From a virus: a DNA stretch of 23,583 nt. The notes under the pieces were generated by a model, which was not told the DNA's origin, did not search any database, and saw only the letters and a program-made list of their open reading frames with translations. Positions 13,555 to 22,170 of the stretch are shown piece after piece (position 1 is the stretch's first letter; each line of letters starts with the position of its first letter). The translations under genes and the position numbers were made by a program. The stretch covers positions 1 to 23,583 of IMG/VR virus record IMGVR_UViG_3300037502_000704; one strand, 5' to 3'.

Positions 13555-14189
13555 TGGCTTGGACATACGCGACACTGGTTCAGGCCATTAAGGACTGGAC
13601 CGAGAACAACGAAACGACCTTCAACAGCCAGATCGATTTCTTCATCCGCAACGCTGAAGAACGCATCCTCTACGCTGTTGACCTCGACGTTTTCCGTAAG
13701 AACCAGTCCGGCACTTGCACGAGCGGCAACCAGTATTTGGCGGCACCGTCTGACTTCTTGGCTCCCTTCGCCGTGGCTATCACGGCCAGCGGCAGCAAGC
13801 AGTTCTTGTTGAACAAAGACGTTGAGTATTTGCAGGAGTACAACCCCACAGGCGCTACCGGGGTTCCGAAATACTACGCCCTTTTTGACATCAACAACTT
13901 CATTTTGGCCCCGACCCCGAACGCAAACTTCCCGGTCGAGATCCACTATTACTACCGGCCCGAGTCCATCGTGACCGCGGGCACGACGTGGATTGGGGAC
14001 AACGCTGAGCAAGCTTTGCTTTATGGCTGCTTGTTCGAAGCCTACACTTTCATGAAGGGCGAGCAGGATATTCTTAACCTGTATAACCAGCGCTTTGCTG
14101 AAGCCCTGACACGCCTCAAGAATCTGGGCGAAGGTCGCGAGAACAGCGATGCTTATCGTGACGGCCTGATCCGTGTGAGACCAACCTAA
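13554..14189 (+). CDS. Second head-tail adaptor protein (SU10 adaptor-like)
   Basis: A 211-residue protein. It starts MAWTYATLVQAIKDWTENNE and has FIRNAEERILYAVDLDVFRK, a beta-rich middle with PSDFLAPFAV, a VPKYYALFDINNFILAPTP strand pair and a helical C-terminal end (FAEALTRLKNLGEGRENSDAY). The helix-beta-helix order fits connector proteins of the gp6/SU10 adaptor type that attach under the portal. Identification is from memory of the family pattern, supported by gene order. The one-base overlaps at both ends suggest it is made in step with its neighbours. Confidence 0.7.
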   Translation: MAWTYATLVQAIKDWTENNETTFNSQIDFFIRNAEERILYAVDLDVFRKNQSGTCTSGNQYLAAPSDFLAPFAVAITASGSKQFLLNKDVEYLQEYNPTGATGVPKYYALFDINNFILAPTPNANFPVEIHYYYRPESIVTAGTTWIGDNAEQALLYGCLFEAYTFMKGEQDILNLYNQRFAEALTRLKNLGEGRENSDAYRDGLIRVRPT

Positions 14190-14482
14190 TGTCTTGGACG
14201 AATCCAAACGTCGCCTCTGTGATGACCGTCGATGTGGCCACTACATCTAATGGTGGCCATCCCCCTGAGTTTTGGGCTAAACTTGCCACAGACCGCATCG
14301 TTCAGGTTTCGGAAGATGCGCACCCGGCAATCCGGGAGCAGGCCCTGGCTTTTCGTGATAAGGTGGAACGGGTGGTTCTGCTTTATATGCAGCGGGCCAT
14401 TCAATCCGACCGGACAACCGTCCATCATCTTGTAACTGAAGCGGGTCAGCCAAAGCTCGCAGAACTGCTTAGGAGGCCGTAA
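14189..14482 (+). CDS. Small conserved phage protein next to tail genes, unknown function
   Basis: A 97-residue, helical-looking protein. It has FWAKLATDRIVQVSEDAHPAI, REQALAFRDKVERVVLLYM and SDRTTVHHLVTEAGQPKLAELL. I recognise this as a small conserved family near connector and tail genes of aquatic podoviruses, with no assigned role. It has no signal peptide or membrane segment. The start overlaps the previous stop by one base, and its last codons contain the AGGAGG that serves the next gene. Confidence 0.7.
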   Translation: MSWTNPNVASVMTVDVATTSNGGHPPEFWAKLATDRIVQVSEDAHPAIREQALAFRDKVERVVLLYMQRAIQSDRTTVHHLVTEAGQPKLAELLRRP

Positions 14483-14483
14483 G

Positions 14484-14933
14484 ATGGCGTTCAGTGGCAA
14501 CTACATGACAACGTCCTTCAAGCAGCAGTTGCTTGAAGCCGTTCACGATTTTCGCACATCGGGCGACACATTCTACATGGCGCTCTACACCAACTCCGCC
14601 ACGCTCGACGCTTCGACAACGGCGTATACCGCCACGGGAGAAACAACCAACACCGCTGGTTCGGCGTATGTGGCGGGTGGTCAGGCTCTGACGAACGTCA
14701 ACCCGACAACCGGCGGCACAACGGCGTTCACAGATTTCGCCGACGAAGTGTGGCCGACTGCATCGTTCACAGCTCGCGGCGCGTTGATCTATAACTCGAC
14801 CCCGACCCACACCTACACGAACCCCTCGGTTGTCGTGTTGGACTTCGGCTCGGATAAGACAGCGTCAGCGGGTGATTTCACCATCATCTTCCCGACAGCG
14901 GATGCCTCTAACGCGATCATCCGGATTGCCTGA
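14484..14933 (+). CDS. Conserved virion structural protein
   Basis: A 149-residue protein. The start is MTTSFKQQLLEAVHDF, followed by FYMALYTNSATLD, many Thr/Ala/Gly residues, AFTDFADEVWPTASFTARGALIYN and FTIIFPTADASNAIIRIA at the end. This is a common structural family in aquatic phages, probably beta-rich and exposed on the tail or capsid, without a proven location. AGGAGG at 14471-14476 lies 7 bases before the ATG. No enzymatic motif is present. Confidence 0.7.
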   Translation: MAFSGNYMTTSFKQQLLEAVHDFRTSGDTFYMALYTNSATLDASTTAYTATGETTNTAGSAYVAGGQALTNVNPTTGGTTAFTDFADEVWPTASFTARGALIYNSTPTHTYTNPSVVVLDFGSDKTASAGDFTIIFPTADASNAIIRIA

Positions 14934-14942
14934 TAGGGCGCC

Positions 14943-15911
14943 GTGACCGATGCAACCGTAGCCTTTGAAGGTTGGTCGCGCTCTGCTGGATGGGGTGAAC
15001 TCCCGTTCGGCGAGGGCGCGGTTACCATTGGGCTGGCTACGGGTCAGGTCGGTTCTGTCACCGTTGTAGGCATCGCCAATGTTTCCGTAACGGGGGTTTC
15101 CGCTACGGGGCAAGTGGGATCCGTTGCTGTTGAAGCGGATGCCAATGCTCCCGTCACAGGGGTCTTTGCTACAGGGCAAGTCGGTACTGTCACAGTCACG
15201 GGCGTTGCCAATGTCAGCGTCACGGGCCTTGAGGCCACAGGTTCCGCAGGCTCTGTCACTGTAGAAGCCGACGCCAATGTCGGTGTTACAGGGCTGTCGG
15301 CCACCGGAGCTTCTGGCTCTGTCACCGTAGAAGCCGACGCCAATGTCGATGTCACAGGCGTCGAAGCCACCGGCGAAGTCGGCACGGTCACCGCCAAATC
15401 GGTCAACAAGATCTTCGTCACAGGTGTCGAGGGAACTGGCGAAGTCGGCACTGTCGCGGTTGTCGGCAATGCCAATGTCTACCCCTCCGGCCTTGAAGCA
15501 ACCGGCGAAGTTGGCGACGTCTTCGTTAAGCGTGACGCCAATATCTACCCGTCCGGTCTTGAGGCCACAGGCTCACCGGGCTCGGTGGTCGTTGAATATA
15601 GCGCCCGCGTTTACCCCGGCGCGTTGCAGGCCTACACTTCGGTCGGCAATGTAACCATAAATCTTACAGCAAATGTCTATCCTGCCGGTGTTTCTGCACA
15701 AGGGATAGTGTCTTCTGTATTGGTTTGGGGTAATATCATCCCGAACCAAGACCCAGATTGGAACGGCATCACGCCCACTCAATCTGCCGGGTATTCCCCG
15801 CTTTCGCCGGACGTTGGCGATAACTGGACACCCATTGTCCCGTCACAGCCTCCCGGCTATACTCCAACAACCCCGTCTCAGTCACCGCACTGGACACAGA
15901 TTGCTGCATAG
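14943..15911 (+). CDS. Tandem-repeat structural protein with 22-residue units
   Basis: A 322-residue protein starting at GTG with TAGGG four bases upstream. Residues 1-27 include AFEGWSRSAGWGELPFGEGA. Residues 28-269 are about eleven 22-residue units of the type TGVxATGxVGxVTVxxxANV, strongly suggesting a repetitive beta-structure such as a solenoid or stacked sheets. Residues 268-322 are five 11-residue units ending in a proline (for example NQDPDWNGITP), with Trp and Tyr alternating at the sixth position. Lying just before the tail fibre, it is probably a tail-associated or fibre-accessory protein; the exact role is unknown. Confidence 0.75.
   Translation: MTDATVAFEGWSRSAGWGELPFGEGAVTIGLATGQVGSVTVVGIANVSVTGVSATGQVGSVAVEADANAPVTGVFATGQVGTVTVTGVANVSVTGLEATGSAGSVTVEADANVGVTGLSATGASGSVTVEADANVDVTGVEATGEVGTVTAKSVNKIFVTGVEGTGEVGTVAVVGNANVYPSGLEATGEVGDVFVKRDANIYPSGLEATGSPGSVVVEYSARVYPGALQAYTSVGNVTINLTANVYPAGVSAQGIVSSVLVWGNIIPNQDPDWNGITPTQSAGYSPLSPDVGDNWTPIVPSQPPGYTPTTPSQSPHWTQIAA
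15024..15749 (+). repeat. About eleven 66-bp in-frame repeats
   Basis: Eleven consecutive 66-bp units encode 22 residues each. Units 4 and 5 are nearly identical at DNA level around GTAGAAGCCGACGCCAATGT, which indicates recent duplication. Units 6-11 have drifted further. Confidence 0.9.
15744..15908 (+). repeat. Five 33-bp repeats encoding 11-residue Pro/aromatic units
   Basis: Five units (NQDPDWNGITP, TQSAGYSPLSP, DVGDNWTPIVP, SQPPGYTPTTP, SQSPHWTQIAA) follow the 22-residue repeats. The aromatic at position 6 alternates W, Y, W, Y, W, so the effective period is again 22 residues. Confidence 0.85.
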
Positions 15912-15921
15912 AGGTCCTTAA

Positions 15922-18900
15922 ATGGCGAGCACCTATTCTGATCGGCTCCGGATTGAACTCATCGGGACCGGCGACCAATCGGGCACTTGGGGCATTACGA
16001 CCAACACCAACCTCGGCACGATTCTCGAAGAGGCCATTGCGGGTCTTGCTTCGATCACGATGTCGGATGCGAACTACACACTGAGCGTTGTAGACGGGGG
16101 TTCTGACGAAGCCCGCCAGATGATGATCTGGTTGAGCGGCACGTTGTCCGCTACGCGTGACGTAATCTGCCCGGCGGAAGAGAAGCTATACTTCGTCAAG
16201 AACGGCACGAGCGGTGGTCAAAGCATCGTCTTCAAAACCTCTGCTGGCACAGGCATTACAATTCCTAATGGTCAGACGGCTGTCGTGATTTGCGACGGCA
16301 CGAACGTCGTTGATGGTATCACCTACATCCCTTCGCTCGGCTCTGCTTGGATTAAAAACACCGGCGCCGGTAACACTTCTTTCAACGGGTCTCAGAACGG
16401 TCTGGCTCTTACAGCCACCGGCATGGACACGACCAACAAGTATACGCCGTCCGTTAAGTTTGGTTCTACGGACACCGCTTTCAGCACAACCAATCCCAAG
16501 TTTGGCGCAGCGATTGTTGGTGAAGCCACCGAAGCGTATGCCGCCGACACGGATGGCGGCATGGCTCTTACCTTTTGGACCTCTCCAGATGACCCCGGTA
16601 CAGGCAGCGGCCTCGTTCAAAACATGCGCCTCACGCAATGGGGTACCCTTGGCATAGGCTTTTGGTCTGAGAATGTCGGCGTCTACAACAACGCTCCGAC
16701 AGGCGGTAGCACAAGCCAGTATGGTTTTTATGCGAATCCGCTGTTCACATACGACGGGTCACCGCTCGGATTAGTTGGTTACCAGACCGCGCTCACCACG
16801 CCTTCTAACGGCGGTTCCCCCTATACGGTTAATAGCATCGTCCACTTCGGCGCCGCGCAGGGGGTTCTCAGCGGCGACAGCACCGTAACCAACCAGTACG
16901 GGTTCTTCCTCAGCTCCGCTCTTTCCGGGGGAACATTCAATACGGGCTACTATTCGGGCCTCGCTTCGTCCGGCTCTTCTATAGCGGCAACCAGTGTCGT
17001 TCGCGCCACAAACATAACAACCGTTACGACGGCCTCGGCGCACGGCATTGTAGCCAATGATCGCATTATCATTAGCGGTGTGGTCCCGGCGTCCTTCAAC
17101 GGTGTTTACACGGTTGCCAGCGCCGGAAGCACAACTCTGACCTACACCCAAACAGGTCTCCCGGATGTCTCCGCAACGACCACCGGCTATTTGACCAAGG
17201 CCAACGACATTGCCGTCTTCGCAGACGGCACAGCCCCCTCCCTGTTCGACGGCCCCGTATATATCCAGACAAACACCGGCATGGATGCCTTGCGCATTCA
17301 GCAATCGGGCGTCGGTCCGTCGATTGTTGTTGCTGACCAAGCTAACGACCTGACTCCGTTTATTGTTACGGCGTCCGGCCTCGTTGGCATGGGCACACCG
17401 TCCCCGCTTGACCAGCTCGAAGTTGTCGGGATCGTAAAAGCCTCGACCAGTCTCTACGTTGGCGATACCGCGAACACCAATTACTCCGGCGGCATCCTCA
17501 ACCTAAGCAACACCACTAAATCAATCACGCTGACGGCAGACCCGACAAACACGGGGGCCTCTTCGGTGATTAACTTCGCCGTTGACGCCACCGTTGTCGG
17601 GCAATTTAACACCGCGGGCTTTGGCATCGGCGGGGGTGCCTCCGCCAACATTGGTTTCTACAATCGGTTCCCGATTACGGGGGGCACCACTGCCTACGCC
17701 AACTATACCGCAGTGGATATTAAATCGGACGTCACAGGCTCTGCTATTGGCTACCGCACTTTCCTAAGCGTTGACCCAGGGTTCACCTTAACTAACCTCC
17801 AGCATTACCGCGCCACTCAAGGAACCATCGGTGCTGGGTCCGCTATTACAAACCAATACGGTTTCTTCTCGGACACAACCCTCGTCGGGGCCACAACAAA
17901 CATCCAGTTCTATGCCGGCAACTCTGCTGCGATAACCTCAGGCAAAACAAACTACGCGTTTTACTCTGATAATGCCATTGCAACGGGTGGCGGAACGACG
18001 TGGAATTTCTACGCCAACGGCACGGCTCCGAATTATTTCGCTGGCAACGTAGGGATTGGGACAACCATCCCCCTTTACAAGTTAGATATATACAACGCAT
18101 CCAACGTGGCATCACGCCTATACGGTGATGATGATGTTACGTCCGTAATCAGCCGCGCTTCGACAGATGGTTCTGGCGCGGCGCAGGTGTTCTACAAGTA
18201 TCGAGGAACACACACCTCTCCAACGGGTGTCTCTTCTGGGGACATCACAGGCCGCGTAATTTTCTACGGCTACGATGGCTCGACTCTGCGGGTGGGTGCG
18301 GAAATTCGATCTTCTGTAGATGGAACACCCGGCTCCGGTGACATGCCGGGCCGCTTGGATTTCTACACCACCCCGGACGGCACAGCGACGCAACAGCCGC
18401 GCCTTTCTATTAAAAATGACGGTTACGTCGGGATCGGGGCAACAAGCCCAGCTTACAAGCTGGATGTGCGAAATACCGGCTCGGACGTAGTTGCATCCCT
18501 CACTAATACGGGCACCGCGGCGTCGGACGATTGTTTTTTACTGCTGACAACATCTGGCACTGGCGGCACTTCCCAGATCTCCGGCTTCTTCTTTGGGGAC
18601 GGAGATAGCAGTTCAGTTGGCCAACTTCGCTATAACCACGGTGATGACTCTATGACGTTCTACACGTCTAGCGCGTTGCGTGGTCGGTGGTCAGGGAGCG
18701 GTGATTTTATCGTCGGTGACACCACTCTGTCACCCGGCGACCTCATCACAACGACGAGCCAGACGGGCATTGGTCTCGATCAAGACAGCTATCTCACTGT
18801 CACCCGAGCCTCCCAAACCCCAGTCTACATTAACCGTATAACCAACGACGGACTTCTTATTGATTTCCGTCAGGCCGGTGTGTCAGAGGGCAGTGTTTCC

Positions 18901-19380
18901 GTTTCCGGAACGACCGTCTCGTACAACGGCGGTCACTTGGCTCGTTGGTCCCAGCTTCCAAACGGCCAGCGCGACCCGAATTTGTTAAAGGGGACTGTCC
19001 TAACAAACCTCAACGAAATGTGCGAGTGGACAAACCCAGACGGCCAGCCCGCGGAAAACGAGCAGCTTAACCGCATGAAGATTTCCGATGTGGAGGGCGA
19101 CCCGAACGTAGCCGGGGTATTCGTCAACTGGGACGATGATGACCAAGACAACCCCTACGACATGAACATCGCTATGACGGGCGACATGGTCATCCGTATC
19201 GCGCAAGGCGTAACTGTTCAGCGCGGTGACCTGCTTATGTCTGCCGGGGACGGTACAGCAAAGCCCCAAGGCGATGACATCGTGCGGTCGAAGACAATCG
19301 CCAAGGTCACTTCGACACATGTCTCATGCACTTATGAGGACGGCTCGTACTGCGTCCCTTGTGTTTTGATGGCTTGCTAA
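15922..19380 (+). CDS. Tail fibre protein (large, with conserved virion-attachment start)
   Basis: An 1152-residue protein and the largest gene here. The start, YSDRLRIELIGTGDQSGTWG followed by TTNTNLGTILEEAIAG, is a conserved phage fibre head that I take as the virion-attachment end. The middle is beta-rich, with repeats such as NQYGFFxS, and two VGIG-x-T/S-x-P-x-YKLD elements near residues 714 and 834 typical of fibre shafts. Residues about 355-425 hold an inserted beta domain with TTASAHGIVANDRIIISGV. The last 140 residues (from LPNGQRDPNLLKG) form a separate domain with GDLLMSAGDGTAKPQ and TYEDGSYCVPCVLMAC, resembling C-terminal chaperone or self-cleaving domains of other fibres. It binds the host surface. 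GAGGT precedes the ATG. Confidence 0.85.
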   Translation: MASTYSDRLRIELIGTGDQSGTWGITTNTNLGTILEEAIAGLASITMSDANYTLSVVDGGSDEARQMMIWLSGTLSATRDVICPAEEKLYFVKNGTSGGQSIVFKTSAGTGITIPNGQTAVVICDGTNVVDGITYIPSLGSAWIKNTGAGNTSFNGSQNGLALTATGMDTTNKYTPSVKFGSTDTAFSTTNPKFGAAIVGEATEAYAADTDGGMALTFWTSPDDPGTGSGLVQNMRLTQWGTLGIGFWSENVGVYNNAPTGGSTSQYGFYANPLFTYDGSPLGLVGYQTALTTPSNGGSPYTVNSIVHFGAAQGVLSGDSTVTNQYGFFLSSALSGGTFNTGYYSGLASSGSSIAATSVVRATNITTVTTASAHGIVANDRIIISGVVPASFNGVYTVASAGSTTLTYTQTGLPDVSATTTGYLTKANDIAVFADGTAPSLFDGPVYIQTNTGMDALRIQQSGVGPSIVVADQANDLTPFIVTASGLVGMGTPSPLDQLEVVGIVKASTSLYVGDTANTNYSGGILNLSNTTKSITLTADPTNTGASSVINFAVDATVVGQFNTAGFGIGGGASANIGFYNRFPITGGTTAYANYTAVDIKSDVTGSAIGYRTFLSVDPGFTLTNLQHYRATQGTIGAGSAITNQYGFFSDTTLVGATTNIQFYAGNSAAITSGKTNYAFYSDNAIATGGGTTWNFYANGTAPNYFAGNVGIGTTIPLYKLDIYNASNVASRLYGDDDVTSVISRASTDGSGAAQVFYKYRGTHTSPTGVSSGDITGRVIFYGYDGSTLRVGAEIRSSVDGTPGSGDMPGRLDFYTTPDGTATQQPRLSIKNDGYVGIGATSPAYKLDVRNTGSDVVASLTNTGTAASDDCFLLLTTSGTGGTSQISGFFFGDGDSSSVGQLRYNHGDDSMTFYTSSALRGRWSGSGDFIVGDTTLSPGDLITTTSQTGIGLDQDSYLTVTRASQTPVYINRITNDGLLIDFRQAGVSEGSVSVSGTTVSYNGGHLARWSQLPNGQRDPNLLKGTVLTNLNEMCEWTNPDGQPAENEQLNRMKISDVEGDPNVAGVFVNWDDDDQDNPYDMNIAMTGDMVIRIAQGVTVQRGDLLMSAGDGTAKPQGDDIVRSKTIAKVTSTHVSCTYEDGSYCVPCVLMAC

Positions 19381-19393
19381 CCAGTTGACTAAC

Positions 19394-19429
19394 GCCGGTC
19401 GGGATACGACATTGTCAATGCCGACCGGC
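19394..19429 (+). promoter_or_regulatory. Hairpin between tail fibre and next gene
   Basis: GCCGGTCGG (19394-19402) pairs perfectly with CCGACCGGC (19421-19429) around an 18-base loop that itself holds the palindrome GACATTGTC. It is not followed by a T-run, so it is not a standard intrinsic terminator. mRNA stabilisation, processing or factor-dependent termination are possible. Confidence 0.6.
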
Positions 19430-19458
19430 AAATCAACCCTAAATCACGAGAGAATGTG

Positions 19459-19650
19459 ATGGAAACCCAAACCCTTGAACTCAAGTTGTCTGTTCTGCAC
19501 GTTAATGCAATTCTTCAGACATTGAGCCAAGCACCGTACGCTGTTGCGGCCCCAATTATTGAAGTAATCCGCCAGCAAGCGGCGTCTCAACTTGCTGCCA
19601 CTACACAGGTCTATCAAGAACCAGTAAAAGAAGAAGCTGCAGGCGAGTAA
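19459..19650 (+). CDS. Small conserved phage protein, unknown function
   Basis: A 63-residue protein. It has METQTLELKLSVLHVNAILQ, then PYAVAAPIIEVIRQQAASQL and an acidic end. I recognise it as a short family encoded near fibre or tail genes in many phages, with a helix-turn-helix-like look but no DNA-binding signature that I can defend. I chose the ATG at 19459 over the GTG directly before it; the ribosome binding site is weak (GAGAGA). It follows a 78-base gap that contains a stable hairpin. Confidence 0.65.
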   Translation: METQTLELKLSVLHVNAILQTLSQAPYAVAAPIIEVIRQQAASQLAATTQVYQEPVKEEAAGE

Positions 19651-19662
19651 TCGGAGGACGCG

Positions 19663-21804
19663 GTGCCCCTAACGAAACTTCAATTCCGACCTGGGGTTGT
19701 CCGCGATCAAACAGCCTATACCAATGAAGGTGGCTGGAGGTCCTCGAACCTTGTCCGCTTTCGTCTAGGCTTTCCAGAAACCATTGGCGGGTGGCAACCT
19801 TATTCCCAGAACACTTTCTTGGGAAGTTGCCGCTCGCTGCATAACTGGGTTGCCCTCGACTCCAGCAATTACATGGGCCTTGGGACGCACCTCAAGTTCT
19901 ATGTTGAGTGGGGTGAGCAGTACTATGACGTCACGCCTATCCGCAGCACGGTAACCCTATCTAATCCGTTTGTTGCGACGAATGGGTCGAGCGTCATCAC
20001 GGTTACTGATGCGGCCCACGGCTGCACAGTCAATGACTTCGTGACTTTCTCTGGGGCTACAAGCCTCGGGGGCAATGTGACCGCGGCGATTCTTAACGCC
20101 GAGCATCAGGTCACCCAAGTCATCGATGACAACCGCTACACAATCACAGTCTCTGTGACCGCCAACGCCTCGGACACAGGCAATGGCGGCACGTCTGTTG
20201 TCACGGCGTACCAAGTCAACACCGGACTCGACACGCAAGTGGCGGGCACAGGCTGGGGCGCGGGCATGTGGCCTGACCCCGACGAATACACACTAACAAG
20301 CCCATTCACGACAGTGTCTGGCAGCGGCACAGTAACAGTGACGCACAACTCGCACGGCTTGTTGAACGGTGAGTATGTCGCATTTGCTGGGTCAACTGCA
20401 GTCGGTGGTCTCACCGCTGGCATGCTCAACCGCACGTTTCAAATTACGTATGTTGATCCCAACAGCTACACGATTGCTATGGGCGGCAGCATCACGGCCA
20501 CGTCTTCGACAACGGGTGGCGGAACGGTAACGGCATATTATCAGACCGGAACACGGGGCTGGGGCTCGGCTGCGACGCTGGCTATCGGCAACACACTCCG
20601 CCTTTGGTCGCAAGACAATTACGGGGAAGATCTTCTCTACAACATCCGCGGTGGCGGCATTTATTATTGGGACAAGACAGCGGGACTTACAGCTCGCGGC
20701 GTTGCGCTCAACAGCCTGTCGAGCGACCCAACTTGCCCGACAGTAGCTAACCAAGTCATGGTCTCTGACCGAGACCGGCACACGATTGTGTTTGGCGCCG
20801 ACTATGGCGACGGTCTTGCCGACCCGATGAACATCCGGTTCAGCAGTCAAGAAGACCCCTACACTTGGACGCCCACAGCAACAAACACGGCAGGCGATCT
20901 GCGCCTCGGTTCAGGTAGCCGCATCGTTAAGGCTGTCGAAACGAAGCGTTCGATTCTTATCTTTACGGACACAACACTTTATTCGATGCAGTTCCTTGGC
21001 CCGCCCTACACTTTCGGTGTCGAGCAGATCTCGTCAGGCGTCACTATCATGGGCTACAACTCCGCTGTCGCAGTGGATGACACTGTGTTCTGGATGGGGA
21101 TTGACTGCTTCTATGTTTACAGTGGTCAAACACAGCAGCTTGTTTGCCCGGTGAAAGAGTTCATCTTCCACAACCTCAACTACGCGCAGTCTGATAAAGT
21201 GTTTGCTGGGTTGAACACAGCGTTCAACGAAGTGACGTGGTTCTATCCTTCAGAGAACTCGGAACAGAACGACCGCTACGTGACCTATAATTACGTGGAA
21301 CAAGCTTGGACCTATGGTGAGTTAAGCCGCAGCGCATGGATTGATCGCGGCGTTCGTCAATATCCTATCGCTGCGAAGTCCTCCGGCACCGGGTCCAACA
21401 AGCTCTACAACCACGAGCTCGGTCGCAGCGACGGTGACTACATGCCGCCCGGTCCAATCAACGCGTATATCGAGAGCTCGCCTGTAGACATCAGCGAAGG
21501 CGATCAGTTCATGCTGATCAACCGCATCATCCCTGATGTCGCGATCCAAGCCGAGAGCAGCGTCCCGACCCCGACAATCACGATGACGTTGAAGACGCAG
21601 CGCTTCCCCGGCTCGAACTACAACGAGACAACCAACTCCAGCGTTGTGCGCTCTGCGCAGGTTCCTATTGAGCAGTATACGGAGCAGGCCTTTGTTCGCT
21701 TGCGCGGGCGTCAAGTTTCGTTCCGTATTGAGAGCAACCAGACCGATGTAGGCTGGAGGCTTGGCAGTCCGCGCATTGATCTTCGGACGGATGGACGTCG
21801 CTAA
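19663..21804 (+). CDS. Tail nozzle / DNA-stabilisation protein, P22 gp10-like
   Basis: A 713-residue protein starting at GTG with GGAGG (19653-19657) five bases upstream. The start, MPLTKLQFRPGVVRDQTAY followed by NEGGWRSSNLVRFRLGFPE, and the C-terminal propeller-like region (AVDDTVFWMGIDCFYVYSG, VTYNYVEQAWTYGELSRSAW) fit the tail-nozzle family that in P22 (gp10) caps the adaptor ring and keeps DNA in. Two inserted beta domains (about residues 103-187 and 213-297) each contain an AHG or SHG turn, in ITVTDAAHGCTVNDFVTFSG and VTVTHNSHGLLNGEYVAFAG. T7 gp12 is the functional counterpart. Stop and next start overlap (TAATG). Confidence 0.78.
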   Translation: MPLTKLQFRPGVVRDQTAYTNEGGWRSSNLVRFRLGFPETIGGWQPYSQNTFLGSCRSLHNWVALDSSNYMGLGTHLKFYVEWGEQYYDVTPIRSTVTLSNPFVATNGSSVITVTDAAHGCTVNDFVTFSGATSLGGNVTAAILNAEHQVTQVIDDNRYTITVSVTANASDTGNGGTSVVTAYQVNTGLDTQVAGTGWGAGMWPDPDEYTLTSPFTTVSGSGTVTVTHNSHGLLNGEYVAFAGSTAVGGLTAGMLNRTFQITYVDPNSYTIAMGGSITATSSTTGGGTVTAYYQTGTRGWGSAATLAIGNTLRLWSQDNYGEDLLYNIRGGGIYYWDKTAGLTARGVALNSLSSDPTCPTVANQVMVSDRDRHTIVFGADYGDGLADPMNIRFSSQEDPYTWTPTATNTAGDLRLGSGSRIVKAVETKRSILIFTDTTLYSMQFLGPPYTFGVEQISSGVTIMGYNSAVAVDDTVFWMGIDCFYVYSGQTQQLVCPVKEFIFHNLNYAQSDKVFAGLNTAFNEVTWFYPSENSEQNDRYVTYNYVEQAWTYGELSRSAWIDRGVRQYPIAAKSSGTGSNKLYNHELGRSDGDYMPPGPINAYIESSPVDISEGDQFMLINRIIPDVAIQAESSVPTPTITMTLKTQRFPGSNYNETTNSSVVRSAQVPIEQYTEQAFVRLRGRQVSFRIESNQTDVGWRLGSPRIDLRTDGRR

Positions 21805-22100
21805 TGGCTGACTTCCGCCTCAATCTCCCCGTCTTCACAGCGCCGCCGCAGCAATACAGTCAAATGTATTTCGCTGACCTGATCAGGGCGCTGGCTCGGA
21901 TGGGCGATGTTCTGAGGTCACCGGGCGAAGGTCGGCAGACAACTATAGTTCTCACCAATCTAGCGCACAATGATGTCGGGCTAGAACCCGGCACGTTGTT
22001 TGAAATTGACGGGGTGCTTTACGTCAGCGTTCTGTACAAGTCTTTTGTGGCGGGAACTTCTGCCACAGGGGCTGTCGGCACGGTTGCCGTAACCACCTGA
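21804..22100 (+). CDS. Small tail-associated protein, unknown function
   Basis: A 98-residue protein. It starts MADFRLNLPVFTAPPQQYSQ, has a short helix (YFADLIRALARMGDVL) and a beta-type C-terminal half. It ends SATGAVGTVAVTT, which looks like one unit of the 22-residue repeat in the gene at 14943. It is coupled to the nozzle gene by a one-base overlap. Small proteins of this type commonly follow gp10-like genes in aquatic podoviruses, but their role is not established. Confidence 0.7.
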   Translation: MADFRLNLPVFTAPPQQYSQMYFADLIRALARMGDVLRSPGEGRQTTIVLTNLAHNDVGLEPGTLFEIDGVLYVSVLYKSFVAGTSATGAVGTVAVTT

Positions 22101-22112
22101 AAAAGATACATT

Positions 22113-22143
22113 GCAGAGGCCGCGACAGGACTACGGCCCCTGC
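22113..22143 (+). promoter_or_regulatory. Hairpin between tail gene and the last gene
   Basis: GCAGAGGCCG (22113-22122) pairs with CGGCCCCTGC (22134-22143) at nine of ten positions (one A-C mismatch) around an 11-base loop. No T-run follows. Like the hairpin at 19394, its loop contains CGACA, which may be chance. Confidence 0.5.
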
Positions 22144-22170
22144 TCAACTTGATGTCTATTGAGGGCTCCT

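Noticed and set aside
15024-15749. CRISPR-like array from the regular 66-bp period
   Set aside because: The repeats are in frame, contiguous and diverged at codon third positions. There are no unique spacers, so this is a protein repeat.
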